From an uncultured Holophagaceae bacterium (GTDB taxonomy: Bacteria > Acidobacteriota > Holophagae > Holophagales > Holophagaceae), in the NCBI GenBank assembly GCA_903843705.1, contig CAIMQW010000241.1, positions 1 to 42,108 of the forward strand: DNA of 42,108 nucleotides, written 5' to 3'. The notes beneath the pieces were generated by a model, which was not told the DNA's origin, did no database searches, and saw only the letters and a program-made list of their open reading frames with translations. Below, in pieces: positions 8,634-17,378 of this stretch (the first letter of the stretch is position 1; every line of letters begins with the position of its first letter). The translations under genes were made by a program, and so were the position numbers.

Positions 8634-8663
8634 AAAGCCCGCCGAGCCCCCAACCGGCGAGGC
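8634..8663 (-). terminator. Weak hairpin between two minus-strand genes
   Basis: The 86-bp gap after the secreted-protein gene contains a GC-rich hairpin on the minus strand. GCC-T-CGCCG (8663 downward) pairs with CGGCG-GGC with one bulge, leaves a loop of about ten bases, and is followed by only TTT. It may attenuate read-through into the Roadblock gene. The short T-run makes full termination doubtful. Confidence 0.25.
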
Positions 8664-8665
8664 CC

Positions 8666-9346
8666 TCACTTCCGGAGGAATAGTGCCTCGAAGTCGCGGA
8701 GGGCCACCGGGTCCCCGTCCCGCTTGAGGGGGCCATAGAAGTCCTGGGGGCTCAGCTCGGCAAACTCGCCGAAGGTGGCCACATTGCCGTTGATATAGGC
8801 GATGAACTCATCCTGGCGCCCCTTGATGTAGCCCCGGAAGGGGCGGGACACCAGGCCCAGGATGGCCGAATCCAGGGCGGTCCAGGTCTCCAGGTGGGTC
8901 TCGAAGCCGTTCTTGCCCTCCCAGTATTTGTAGGAGGTCAGCATGCGGGCCCCCACCGCAAAGGGGGTCTTGAGGCGACCCCGCTCGGCCCGGCCCACCA
9001 CCAGGTAGACCCGGTGCCCTGGGCGCTGATAGACCAGGCGCAGGCTGCCAGTGAGACCCCGGGTGTCGTTGATGCTCCAGGCGCCGTCCGGGTGGGTGAA
9101 CGCATAGAAGGCCGGCACAAACTGGCAGTGCCGCCACATGGCCGCCCCCAGGCGCGGGTGGTCGAACAGCTTCTCCATGGTCGCCATCCGCACGTGCTTG
9201 GGCTGGGTCTTTGTGTCGAAGACGAAGTCCGCCCGCTGGATGATGTCCCGGGCTTCCTCCCGGGCCGCAGGCTCCAGCTGTTCCAGAAAGGCCGGGGGCT
9301 GGGCCAGCAAGGAGAAGGTCAGGAGGGCGGGGAACAGGGCACGCAT
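8666..9346 (-). CDS. Predicted secreted protein of unknown function
   Basis: I do not recognise this 226-residue protein. Residues 1-16 (MRALFPALLTFSLLAQ) look like a cleavable signal peptide, so it is probably periplasmic or outer-membrane associated. The mature part begins with a helix (PAFLEQLEPAAREEARDIIQRADFVF). A mixed region follows with several alternating hydrophobic strands, such as LRLVYQRPGHRVYLVVGRAERG and FAVGARMLTSYKYWEGKNGFETHLETW. It then ends in FGEFAELSPQDFYGPLKRDG. No cysteines form pairs and no catalytic motif stands out. It is first in a minus-strand run with the Roadblock and nupC genes and is divergent from the HEAT-repeat gene at 9412. Coding is supported by the signal peptide and open frame. 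Confidence 0.7.
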   Translation of the reverse strand: MRALFPALLTFSLLAQPPAFLEQLEPAAREEARDIIQRADFVFDTKTQPKHVRMATMEKLFDHPRLGAAMWRHCQFVPAFYAFTHPDGAWSINDTRGLTGSLRLVYQRPGHRVYLVVGRAERGRLKTPFAVGARMLTSYKYWEGKNGFETHLETWTALDSAILGLVSRPFRGYIKGRQDEFIAYINGNVATFGEFAELSPQDFYGPLKRDGDPVALRDFEALFLRK

Positions 9347-9411
9347 GGGAAAACGCTATCACTTTCATGTTGGATCTTGACCCGGGAGTGCCCCGAACCG
9401 ATGGGAAGGTC

Positions 9412-12081
9412 ATGACTGCCCCGCTCCGCTATGTCCCCGTGACACCCCTGGACGAGTTCCGGGCCTGCCTCGGCAACCACCTAGAAGACGACGGCACCTC
9501 CCAGGTCCGAATCCACCAGCTCATGGGCCAGCTCCGCCAGTTCACGCTGCCCGAGCTCGGGGACCGCCTGACCAGGGCCTCGGCCAGCATCGCCATGAAG
9601 CGGTTCGTCCTGGGACTCACCGCCAAGTTTGATTGGCCGGAGTGGGTGCCCTGGATCTTTCAGGTACTCCAGCAGGAGCCCGACCTTGGCGTCTTTGACG
9701 AAGGCTGTGCCGCCCTGGGCCGTCTGGAGCTCCGCTCGGCCCGGGAGGCCCTGCAGAAGCTCGCGGCTCTGCGCACGGACCCGGACCGGCAGCTCATCCT
9801 CCGCCGGGAGCTGGGCACGGCCGAGAATCAGCCTTTATCGTTTTATCTGGGGCGCTTGCTCGAGGGCGAGGGCAACCCCCGCCTGGCCCACCAGGGCGCC
9901 CGGGGTCTGGCCGCCGTCGCCGAACCGGAGGACTTCCACGCCCTCTGGGGAGCCCTTGTCGGCGCCGATCCCCTGGCCTTCCGTCTGCTGCTGCGAGCAG
10001 TCACGGAGCTGCCGGGAGAGCTCTCCGGCCCGGCCCTGCTCGAGCTGTTCCGGGAGAGCGTCCAGACCCTCCAGGACCTTGAGGCCCTGGAACGCCTGAC
10101 CCATCGGCTGCAGACCGGAGCCCGCACCACCGCCCGGGCGGAACTGGCCAAGGCCCTCACCCTATGCCTGGAGGGTCGGCAGGACGAGGCCCTGCGGGCC
10201 CTCCAGGTCGCCCTTGAAGCCGGCGAAGCCGGGGACCCCCTCCCTTCCCTGGAGCATCTGCGGACCCAGGTGCACGGGCCCTACCAGCAGTTCATCACCG
10301 AGGCCCTGACCATCCTCGTGGAAGGCAAGGTCGCCCGGTTCAGCGCCATGGTGACCGAGGCCCAGGACACGGCCGCCAAGCAGAGCCTCGGCCTGATCAC
10401 CACCCTGGACCTCGCCTGTGAGTGCTTGGTCCGCAAGGTCACCGGGGGCGAGCTGCCCGCAGACCTGGTTGTCCCGGTCCTCCAGGAGGCCTTCGACCAG
10501 GTGCCTGGCTGCGCGGGCCTGGACCTCGCCTTCTGCCGTCTGGTGCCGGCCCAAGACGAGGGGGCGCTGGACCGCATCCTCCAGGTACCGGATTCCAAGC
10601 GCCGCACCGCCTGCCTTGACATCCTCGGCGCCCGGGAGGAAGACGCCCTGGTGCCCTTCTTCCTGCGGGCCATGCAGGACACCATCGTCGAGGTCGGGCA
10701 GCGGGCCATGCACCACTTCGGCAAGCTGCCCTCCAGCTTCCTGACGGTCATGGGCCTCTTCGAGTCCGGCCAGCCCGAGCAGGTCCGGACGGCGCTCCGG
10801 ATCTTCACAGAAAATGGCACCAAGGCCGCGGCAGAGCCGCTGACGGCCTACCTCAAGACCGATGTCCGGGACGACCTCCTGCTGGAGGCCGTGGAGGCCC
10901 TCGGGGCGATCCGGTGCCCCAGCGGGGCCCCGGTCCTCCTGGACCTGCTGCACGACGGCAAGCCCGCCCGCTTGCAGGAGGCCCTCGTGGAGGCCCTGGC
11001 AGCCCTGGCCACTCCCGAGGCCGGCCTGGGCCTGCTGGCGAAATCCGCCCACCTCAAGCTGCCACAGGTCCTCATAGTGGCCACCGAGGGACTGCTGGCA
11101 GCCTTCCCCGGCTTCGAGCGCCCGCTACCCCAGGACGCCCTGCCAGCTCTGGAACAGCTCATCACCCGCTGCTGCGACGAGCGCGAGGGTGAGGGCCAGC
11201 GGCTGCGGGCCATCCTCGCCACCCAGCACCTCTACTGCTTCGACCAGGACCTCTACTCCAGGCTCAAGGACCTGTTCTCAGACTTCCTCTTCGACCTCCG
11301 GACCAAGGGCGGTTGGGACCGGGAGACCAACGACCGGGTCTCGGCAGTGGTCAAGGAACTTGGCCGGCGCAGCGCCAGCCTGGAGCACATTGCCAGCAAG
11401 GAGGAGAAAGTGCGGACCCTGGTCCAGGCGCTGCCTCCCCATGGCCCCCCCCGGGCCGCGGCGCTGCTCACGCTCCGGGAGGCCCTGCAGGATCCGGAGT
11501 TCATCATGCGGACCGAGCTCTCCAGCGAGCTCGCGGCCTTCGTGCTGAACGACCTCCAGCGGAAGGATCTGGACTGGCGGGAGCAGGCGCGCCTCTGTGA
11601 GATCGGCGCCCTCACCCGGCACTTGGAGCTGGCCGAGCCCCTGAAGGAAGTCTTCAAGGGAGCAACCGGCTTGGGCCTGCGCAGCGCGGCCAAGGAATCG
11701 CTCCTGGCCCTAGGCCTCACCGAGGAGGAGATCTCCCGTCGGGCCCCCATCCAAACCATCCTCCTGCTGGAGCCCAGCTCCTTCTTCCGGAAGCGGCTGC
11801 TGGCCGCTCTGGGCCAGACCTGGGATATCCGCGACGCCGGCACCCGCACTGAGGCCGCGTCACTCCTGGCGGAGCGACCGGTGGACCTGCTGATCTCCGA
11901 GCAGATGGACGCCATGGGCGACCTGCGGCCCTGGCTGAAGATGCAGTGTGAGACCCATCGCTGCCGCCAGGTGCTGCTCTCCACGGCGGCCCGGGACGCC
12001 AGCACCACGGAGCCCTGGCTCATGGGCGTGCTCTATAAACCCTACGCACCCGATGCGCTTCTGAAAGCACTCGAGCCCTGA
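9412..12081 (+). CDS. HEAT-repeat protein with C-terminal degenerate receiver domain
   Basis: This is an 889-residue cytoplasmic protein (no signal peptide). Most of it is helical repeats of HEAT/armadillo type, with recurring units such as PFFLRAMQDTIVEVGQRAMHHFGKLP and LLDLLHDGKPARLQEALVEALAALATPEAG. The last ~105 residues (from Gln781) follow the receiver fold: ILLLEPSSFFRKRLLAAL, then VDLLISEQMDAMGDL, LLSTAAR and LYKPY. The conserved Lys876 is kept, but the phospho-acceptor aspartate is Glu830 and the acidic pair is LE, so normal phosphorylation is unlikely. The ATG at 9412 has GGGAAGG upstream and is preferred over the one at 9367. It probably acts as a scaffold whose receiver part is fixed or binds partners. 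Its partners are not known. Confidence 0.8.
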   Translation: MTAPLRYVPVTPLDEFRACLGNHLEDDGTSQVRIHQLMGQLRQFTLPELGDRLTRASASIAMKRFVLGLTAKFDWPEWVPWIFQVLQQEPDLGVFDEGCAALGRLELRSAREALQKLAALRTDPDRQLILRRELGTAENQPLSFYLGRLLEGEGNPRLAHQGARGLAAVAEPEDFHALWGALVGADPLAFRLLLRAVTELPGELSGPALLELFRESVQTLQDLEALERLTHRLQTGARTTARAELAKALTLCLEGRQDEALRALQVALEAGEAGDPLPSLEHLRTQVHGPYQQFITEALTILVEGKVARFSAMVTEAQDTAAKQSLGLITTLDLACECLVRKVTGGELPADLVVPVLQEAFDQVPGCAGLDLAFCRLVPAQDEGALDRILQVPDSKRRTACLDILGAREEDALVPFFLRAMQDTIVEVGQRAMHHFGKLPSSFLTVMGLFESGQPEQVRTALRIFTENGTKAAAEPLTAYLKTDVRDDLLLEAVEALGAIRCPSGAPVLLDLLHDGKPARLQEALVEALAALATPEAGLGLLAKSAHLKLPQVLIVATEGLLAAFPGFERPLPQDALPALEQLITRCCDEREGEGQRLRAILATQHLYCFDQDLYSRLKDLFSDFLFDLRTKGGWDRETNDRVSAVVKELGRRSASLEHIASKEEKVRTLVQALPPHGPPRAAALLTLREALQDPEFIMRTELSSELAAFVLNDLQRKDLDWREQARLCEIGALTRHLELAEPLKEVFKGATGLGLRSAAKESLLALGLTEEEISRRAPIQTILLLEPSSFFRKRLLAALGQTWDIRDAGTRTEAASLLAERPVDLLISEQMDAMGDLRPWLKMQCETHRCRQVLLSTAARDASTTEPWLMGVLYKPYAPDALLKALEP

Positions 12082-12125
12082 TCAGAGTCCGGGCGGCTAT
12101 GCTTTTTTTTAGACCCGAGGCCCCC

Positions 12126-13601
12126 ATGCCCGCCCTCTCCCCATGGCTCCGACTCCCGGCCGCGCTGCTCTGCGTCATGCCGGTCCTGGCCCAGACTCCC
12201 GCCCAGGATGCGGGGCTGGCCGAGCGCCTCTACCGTAGCGGGGACCGGGCCTATTCAGACAAGGGCTACAAAGAGGCCCTGGAGACCTGGGCCCAGTTGC
12301 TCCAGGCTGCTCCCAGAAGCGTCTTCGCACCCCAGGTGCTGCTGCGGCTCGCCCGCCATCAGGTGGAGATCGAGCAGAAGCCCGAGGCGGCCATGCCTTA
12401 CCTGGACCGCCTGCGGAGCGAGTTCATCAAGGCCCCCGAAGCCGCCGAGGGACTGCTGCTTCGCGGCGTCCTGCTGGCCCGGCAGGCCCGACGGCCCGCG
12501 GACCTCAAGGACGCCATGGCCGAGTTCAACCGGGTGCTGGATCTCTTCCCCGACGCTCCGGCCTGTGCCGAGGCGCGCCTCCAACTGGGGCGCGCCTGGC
12601 GCGACCAGGGCCAGGCGGGCCGGGCCCTCCTGTTCTTCATCGACGCCTTTCGCCTCCGCGAAGAGGGCCCGACGGCAGCCCCGGCGATGCTGGAGGCCGC
12701 CAAGGCCCTGGACACCCTGGGCGATCTGCCAGGCTGCCTGCGCCTGCTCCAGCGGCTGCGGGCCAAAGCGCCCCAGAGCCCCGAGGCCCGGGAAGCCGAG
12801 TGGCGCACCGCCGTACTCGTGAAGCAGCGCCTGCAGAAGCCCCCTCTCAAGAACGATGGCCCCTGGCCCGCCGGCCGGACCAAGTGGCTCAAGACGCCCA
12901 TCCTCCTGGCCATGGCCCCGGATGGAGACCTGCTCCTGTTCCAGAACGACCTCGACCACGCCTTTCGCCTCCACGGGAGTGAGCTGACCCCCCAGGGTCC
13001 CGCCGCGCCCGGCACCCGGGCGATGGTTGTGGCCCCCTCTGGCCCCCTCTGGCTGCTGACCAAGGCGGGCCTCCTGAGGGAAGACTCGTCCACAGCCCTC
13101 CCCCTGGGCCAACTCGGAGCCATCTCCGGTGCCGCCCTGGACCGCTGGGGCACGCTCTGGGTGGCTGATGCCAAGACTCCGGCCCTGACCCTCTTTCCGC
13201 TGGAGGGGGCCTCGCGGACCATCGCCTGTCCCACGGCCTCCGCCCTGGCCTCCCTCCCCACCGGCGGGGTCATCATTGCTGCGGATGCAGACCGCAAGCT
13301 GCTGTTCCTGGATCCCGACGGCCAGCCCCGCACCATCGTTCCCTATGGTAAGGATCTGCCAGCGGCATTCCGGACCGTGACCGCCCTCGCCGCCGATGGG
13401 GCGGGGCAGGTGGCTGCCCTGGTGGACGGCGGCGAGTTCGGCGAAGGGGTCGTGATCTACGGCCCGGACGGCGCCGTGCTCCGGCAGGCGACCTTCAAGG
13501 CTCTCGGCATCACCGGCCGCATCACCTCCCTGGCCCTGGACCGCTCCGGTGGCCTGATCCTCTGCGACCGCCGCAACGACCTGCTGATCCGGTTGAACTG
13601 A
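12126..13601 (+). CDS. Secreted TPR plus beta-propeller protein
   Basis: This 491-residue exported protein starts with a signal peptide (PAALLCVMPVLAQ, cleavage after about residue 23). Residues ~25-240 are TPR-like helical pairs, including AERLYRSGDRAYSDKGYKEALETWAQLLQ, similar to the YbgF/BamD style of envelope TPR. Residues ~255-491 are repeated strands of NHL/SMP-30 type (ILLAMAPDGDLLLF, GAALDRWGTLWVADA, TSLALDRSGGLILCD), suggesting a propeller. The start at 12126 follows GAGG; an in-frame ATG at 12099 would place extra residues before the signal peptide. A TATGCT box at 12098 may be its -10. The stop is one base from the next ATG, so translation is coupled to the PEGA gene. Probably an envelope scaffold; function not known. 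Confidence 0.75.
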   Translation: MPALSPWLRLPAALLCVMPVLAQTPAQDAGLAERLYRSGDRAYSDKGYKEALETWAQLLQAAPRSVFAPQVLLRLARHQVEIEQKPEAAMPYLDRLRSEFIKAPEAAEGLLLRGVLLARQARRPADLKDAMAEFNRVLDLFPDAPACAEARLQLGRAWRDQGQAGRALLFFIDAFRLREEGPTAAPAMLEAAKALDTLGDLPGCLRLLQRLRAKAPQSPEAREAEWRTAVLVKQRLQKPPLKNDGPWPAGRTKWLKTPILLAMAPDGDLLLFQNDLDHAFRLHGSELTPQGPAAPGTRAMVVAPSGPLWLLTKAGLLREDSSTALPLGQLGAISGAALDRWGTLWVADAKTPALTLFPLEGASRTIACPTASALASLPTGGVIIAADADRKLLFLDPDGQPRTIVPYGKDLPAAFRTVTALAADGAGQVAALVDGGEFGEGVVIYGPDGAVLRQATFKALGITGRITSLALDRSGGLILCDRRNDLLIRLN

Positions 13602-13602
13602 C

Positions 13603-15630
13603 ATGCGCCTCCACCACTTCCTCCTCCTGCCCCTGCTCTGCGGCCTCCTCCTTGGGCAGGAGGCCGCCGTGAAGGACGCCTTCCTCCAGGCCAAGTCCCT
13701 GTGGGCCACCCAGGGCGACCGGGAAGGCGCCACGCAGCGCTTCGACAGCGTAGTGGCGGCCCTCGCGCCCAGGGGCATCGCGCTGGAGCCCGAGGGCGTC
13801 CAGATGCTCTGCGAGACATACAACTGGCTCGCGGTCCTGGATGACCGCAGCCCCCAGCACAAGCCTCGCGCCCAGGTACGCCTCCAGGCCCTCATCGACC
13901 TCAACCCCGACTTCGACGTGGATCGCGCCCTCACCTCTCAGCGCCTCGCCACCCAGTTCGACCGCATGAAGGGCGAGAAGCATGCGCTGGTCAAGCTCAG
14001 CCTCGCCCCCGAGGGCGGCCGCCTGTTCGTGGACGGCAAGACGGTGCCCGCCCTGCCCCGGAAGTACCTGCCCTTCGGCGTCCACAAGCTGGCCTATGCG
14101 CGGCCGGGGCACACCTCCGTCGAGCTCACCGTCGAACTCGGCCCCAAGGACGTGAAGACCGCGGAGTTCAAGCTCGAGCGCACCGCGTCGACCCTCACGC
14201 TCTACGTCCAACCCAGCGACATCGAAGTCCTGCTGGACGGCAAGAGCCTCGGGCATACCACCGGAAAGGCCGGGCCCGAAGCCGCGGCGCTGGCGACCCC
14301 CCTGGGCCTGCGCCCCGAGGACCTCTCTGCCGCCTTCGTCATCCCCGAGCTCCCTGCCGGCAAGCACCGCCTGGAGCTGCGCGCCCCATGTTTCCGGACC
14401 CGGGTCCTGGCACTGGGCGAAGACCTGGCGACACCCCCGGCCGATCACACCCTCGAGCCCATTCGCATGGAAGCCTCCAAAGGCTCGCTGTCCGTGGCCT
14501 CCGCCTGGCCGGGGGGCGAGCTCTTCCTCTCCGGTCAGAGCCTCGGGCCCCTGCCGGTGGTGAAGGCTCTGGTCTGCTCGGGGCCTTACGATCTGCTGGT
14601 GCGTTTCCCGGGAGGCGGCTTCTCCCAGCGCGTCACCCTGGAGGATAGCAAGGCTCTGGACCTCGAAGCCCGCCCGAAGCCCCGCCTGGCCTTTGCGGGA
14701 CTCGAAGCCGGAGACTTCACCGGCCGCGCCCGGTTCCAGGCCCTGCTGGAGGCCCTGGGGGACCGTCTGCAGCAGCTCGCCTTCCTGCCCGCACGCACGG
14801 GTGAGGCCCCCCGGGATGCCCTCGCCCGCCTGAAGGCCTCCCGCGAGGCGGAGCTGGTCCTGCTCGCCTCCCCGGTCCAGGATCCGATCATCCACCGCGT
14901 GGAGCTGGTCCTCACCACCCTCGATGGCGAGGAGGAACGCCTGCTGGTGAAGCCCCTGGAACAGGATCCCCTCGGCACCCTCGCGACCCGCCTCAACACG
15001 CTGCCGCGCCTCATGGAGCCCAGCCTCGGCCTCACGCTGCTCGACGTGCCCGGAGAAGCCGGGCCCTGGGTGCTCGCGGCCTCGGAGGCGGCGCTCAAGG
15101 CCGGGATCCAGACCGGCCAGCCCCTGCTGCAGATCGAGGGCAAGCCCCTGCCTTCCGCCGAGGCCCTCCGGCAGCAACTGGGCTCCACAAAGGCGCCCCT
15201 CTCTCTCAGCCAGGGGGGAGCCGCCCTGACACTGCCCGTGCTCCAGGAAGCCCTCGAGCTGCCCCTGGGCTCGCCCGACCTGAGCTATCCCGCCGTCCTC
15301 AGCCACCTGCGACTGCAATACGCCGGGGCCAAGGGGGACGACGCCAACCTGGTCAAGCTCAACATGGCCCTGGCCCTGATGCAGTTCCGCCGCTACGACA
15401 AGGCCATCGAGCTGCTCCGTGACGCGCGGGTCACCACTGTGCGCGGCGTCAGCCAGGGTACCATTGACTATCATACGGGGGTCTGTTTTATCCACCTGGG
15501 TGCGACCTACCAGTCAGAAGCTGCACAGGCTTTCCGTCAGGCACTGAAGTATCCTCAGGCAACCCTCCTCGGTCCCGAGGGCCCCCTGGTCGCACCCCTC
15601 GCCCGGCAGGCCCTTGAAGATCTGAGGTAA
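13603..15630 (+). CDS. Secreted PEGA/PDZ/TPR protein
   Basis: This is a 675-residue exported protein. A signal peptide (HHFLLLPLLCGLLLGQ) is followed by a helical region. PEGA-like surface repeats come next, in which a short 'dGk' turn is followed by a GxHxL/V strand (RLFVDGKTVPALPRKYLPFG, then IEVLLDGKSLG and ELFLSGQSLG). Around residue 470-550 there is a PDZ-like segment (ASEAALKAGIQTGQPLLQIEG, KPLPSAEALRQQL). The C-terminus has TPR-type helices (NMALALMQFRRYDKAIELLRD, ATYQSEAAQAFRQALKY). PEGA domains usually bind cell-surface polymers. It overlaps almost exactly with the previous gene (one-base gap) and is followed by a small membrane protein, so the three probably form one envelope complex. 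The PDZ call is moderate. Confidence 0.75.
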   Translation: MRLHHFLLLPLLCGLLLGQEAAVKDAFLQAKSLWATQGDREGATQRFDSVVAALAPRGIALEPEGVQMLCETYNWLAVLDDRSPQHKPRAQVRLQALIDLNPDFDVDRALTSQRLATQFDRMKGEKHALVKLSLAPEGGRLFVDGKTVPALPRKYLPFGVHKLAYARPGHTSVELTVELGPKDVKTAEFKLERTASTLTLYVQPSDIEVLLDGKSLGHTTGKAGPEAAALATPLGLRPEDLSAAFVIPELPAGKHRLELRAPCFRTRVLALGEDLATPPADHTLEPIRMEASKGSLSVASAWPGGELFLSGQSLGPLPVVKALVCSGPYDLLVRFPGGGFSQRVTLEDSKALDLEARPKPRLAFAGLEAGDFTGRARFQALLEALGDRLQQLAFLPARTGEAPRDALARLKASREAELVLLASPVQDPIIHRVELVLTTLDGEEERLLVKPLEQDPLGTLATRLNTLPRLMEPSLGLTLLDVPGEAGPWVLAASEAALKAGIQTGQPLLQIEGKPLPSAEALRQQLGSTKAPLSLSQGGAALTLPVLQEALELPLGSPDLSYPAVLSHLRLQYAGAKGDDANLVKLNMALALMQFRRYDKAIELLRDARVTTVRGVSQGTIDYHTGVCFIHLGATYQSEAAQAFRQALKYPQATLLGPEGPLVAPLARQALEDLR

Positions 15631-15643
15631 TTCGGAGGTGCCC

Positions 15644-16033
15644 ATGCGTCATCAGCGCGGTGAAGGCAAGATCGGATGCCTGGTGTCCCTGCTCGTGCTC
15701 GGAGTGCTGGGCGCGGCCGCCTTCAAGGCCGTCCCGGTCTACTACGGCAACAGCGAGCTAATCGATGCCTGCGATTTCATCGCCTCGGGCGCCAGCCGCA
15801 AGCCCCTCGAGGTGGTCGAGCGCGAGGTGAAAGACAAGGCCAGGGAGCTCGGGGTGGTGGAAGCCCTGGCGGACAAGAACGCCATCCGGGCCAGCAAGGC
15901 CACCAACGGTGAGGCCGGCACCTGCACCATCGCCCTCCGCTACAAGCGCCCCATCGACTTCTACGGCGTCTACAAGTTCACCCTGGTGACGGACAAGCGC
16001 ATCACCAAGCCCATCTTCGAAAACATCTCCTAG
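15644..16033 (+). CDS. Small protein with one N-terminal membrane helix
   Basis: This is a 129-residue protein with a basic start (MRHQRGEGK) and one hydrophobic helix, IGCLVSLLVLGVLGAAAFKA (residues 10-29). A soluble domain of about 100 residues follows, probably periplasmic. That part is alpha-beta, with a long charged helix (KPLEVVEREVKDKARELGV) and strands (CTIALRYKRPIDFYGVYKFTL). It resembles small single-helix proteins of the DUF4845 kind, but I cannot confirm that. GGAGG lies five bases before the ATG at 15644. The in-frame GTG at 15638 overlaps the ribosome-binding site and is less likely. It follows the PEGA gene by 13 bp and is probably in that operon. Confidence 0.7.
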   Translation: MRHQRGEGKIGCLVSLLVLGVLGAAAFKAVPVYYGNSELIDACDFIASGASRKPLEVVEREVKDKARELGVVEALADKNAIRASKATNGEAGTCTIALRYKRPIDFYGVYKFTLVTDKRITKPIFENIS

Positions 16034-16106
16034 GCTGCTCGGCGGGAAATCTGGACCTCCGCTGTTAGCGCTTGCACCTGGGGGCGCCTCGCGGCAACCT
16101 GCCCCC

Positions 16107-17378
16107 ATGCCTATGTCACTGCCTGACGACAACCGGCTCGGTCCCGGCGAAGCCCTGCATCCCGTGCGGGTGCCCGGCTCCAAGTCCGTCACCAACCGGG
16201 CCCTGCTGCTTGCGGCCATCGCCCCGGGCACGAGCACCCTCCGAGGTGGCCTTGAGGCCGAGGACACCAGCTGGATGCGCCAAGCCCTGCGGGAGCTGGG
16301 CTTCCCACTCGAGGAAGGCGCGAGTGGCTGGCGACTGCTCGGGGGCGCGCGGCCCCAGACCGAAACCCCCCTCTGGCTGGGGGCCTCGGGCACGACGCTG
16401 CGCTTCCTGCTGCCCTGGCTGGCCCTGTCGGCGCAGGGACCCCTCCGGCTGGAGGGCGATCTCCGCCTGTTCGAGCGGCCCCTGGGTCCCCTACTTGGCC
16501 CCCTCCAAGCGCTGGGAGCCACCTGGACCCCGGACGCCTCCGGGGCTTGGCTCCGGCCCGCTCCGGAGCCGCCCCGGCGGCTGGAACTCCAGGTTGACGC
16601 CCGGCTCAGCAGCCAGTTCCTGTCGGGCCTGGCCCTGGCCGCCGCCGCCCTGCCCGAGGACAGCACCCTCACCTGGACCTCCGTCGCCAGTTCCAGCTAC
16701 CTGGACCTGACCACGCAGTGGCTCCAGCGGTTCGGCTGCGCAGCCGTACTTGAACCAGGCCGCTGGCACCTCCCCGGTGGCGATGTGGCAGCCCGGGACC
16801 TGGAGTTGCCCGGGGACTGGAGCGGCGCGGCCGCCTTCCTCGCCGCCGCTGCCGTCACCGGCCGCAGCCTGCGGGCGGGCCCCCTGGATCCCCGGGATGC
16901 CCAGGGGGACCGCGCCATGGCTGACATCCTGGCTGCCGCCGGCTGCCGGACCGCCTGGGTGGAACCCCAGTGCCTGGAGGTCTCCGGCAGACTGCTGCGC
17001 GGCCTGGACGCGGACCTGACGGAGTGTCCGGACCTCGGGCCCGTGCTGGCGGCCCTGGCGGCCCTGGCGCCCGGTCCCTCCGAGCTGCGCGGTCTGCACA
17101 CCCTGCCCCTGAAAGAGTGCGACCGTCTGGACGCCTCTGCGGAGCTGGTCCGCTGGCTCGGCGGGCAGGCCGACATCCTCGGCGATCACACCCTGCGCAT
17201 CACCCCGGGAGCGCCCTCGGCCCCCCGAGCGCCCTTCAATCCCCGGAACGACCACCGCATGGCCTTCGCGGCGGCTGTGGGCGGGCTCCGCTGTGGCGGC
17301 GAGTTGGAGGATCCCCACTGCGTAGGCAAGACCTTCCCCGACTTCTGGGGGGTCTGGCAAAGCATGCTCGGGCGCTGA
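16107..17378 (+). CDS. aroA: 3-phosphoshikimate 1-carboxyvinyltransferase (EPSP synthase)
   Basis: This enzyme of the shikimate pathway joins shikimate-3-phosphate and phosphoenolpyruvate. The length of 423 residues is normal. PGSKSVTNRALLL carries the PEP-binding lysine, LRLFERPLGPLL an arginine, CPDLGPVLAALAAL the catalytic aspartate, LPLKECDRLD another substrate segment, NDHRMAFAAAV the H-R pair, and VGKTFPDFW the terminal lysine. The PEP loop reads LGASGTTLRF, where most enzymes have GNAGTAMRP or GNSGTTxRL, so the usual asparagine is absent. A second in-frame ATG lies two codons on; neither has a clear ribosome-binding site. It is followed by a broken gene, not by other aromatic-pathway genes. 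Confidence 0.93.
   Translation: MPMSLPDDNRLGPGEALHPVRVPGSKSVTNRALLLAAIAPGTSTLRGGLEAEDTSWMRQALRELGFPLEEGASGWRLLGGARPQTETPLWLGASGTTLRFLLPWLALSAQGPLRLEGDLRLFERPLGPLLGPLQALGATWTPDASGAWLRPAPEPPRRLELQVDARLSSQFLSGLALAAAALPEDSTLTWTSVASSSYLDLTTQWLQRFGCAAVLEPGRWHLPGGDVAARDLELPGDWSGAAAFLAAAAVTGRSLRAGPLDPRDAQGDRAMADILAAAGCRTAWVEPQCLEVSGRLLRGLDADLTECPDLGPVLAALAALAPGPSELRGLHTLPLKECDRLDASAELVRWLGGQADILGDHTLRITPGAPSAPRAPFNPRNDHRMAFAAAVGGLRCGGELEDPHCVGKTFPDFWGVWQSMLGR

Noticed and set aside
12255-15495. Long minus-strand frames of 559 and 657 codons antisense to the TPR and PEGA genes
   Set aside because: They are shadows of the plus-strand genes, with low-complexity composition and no motif or ribosome-binding site.
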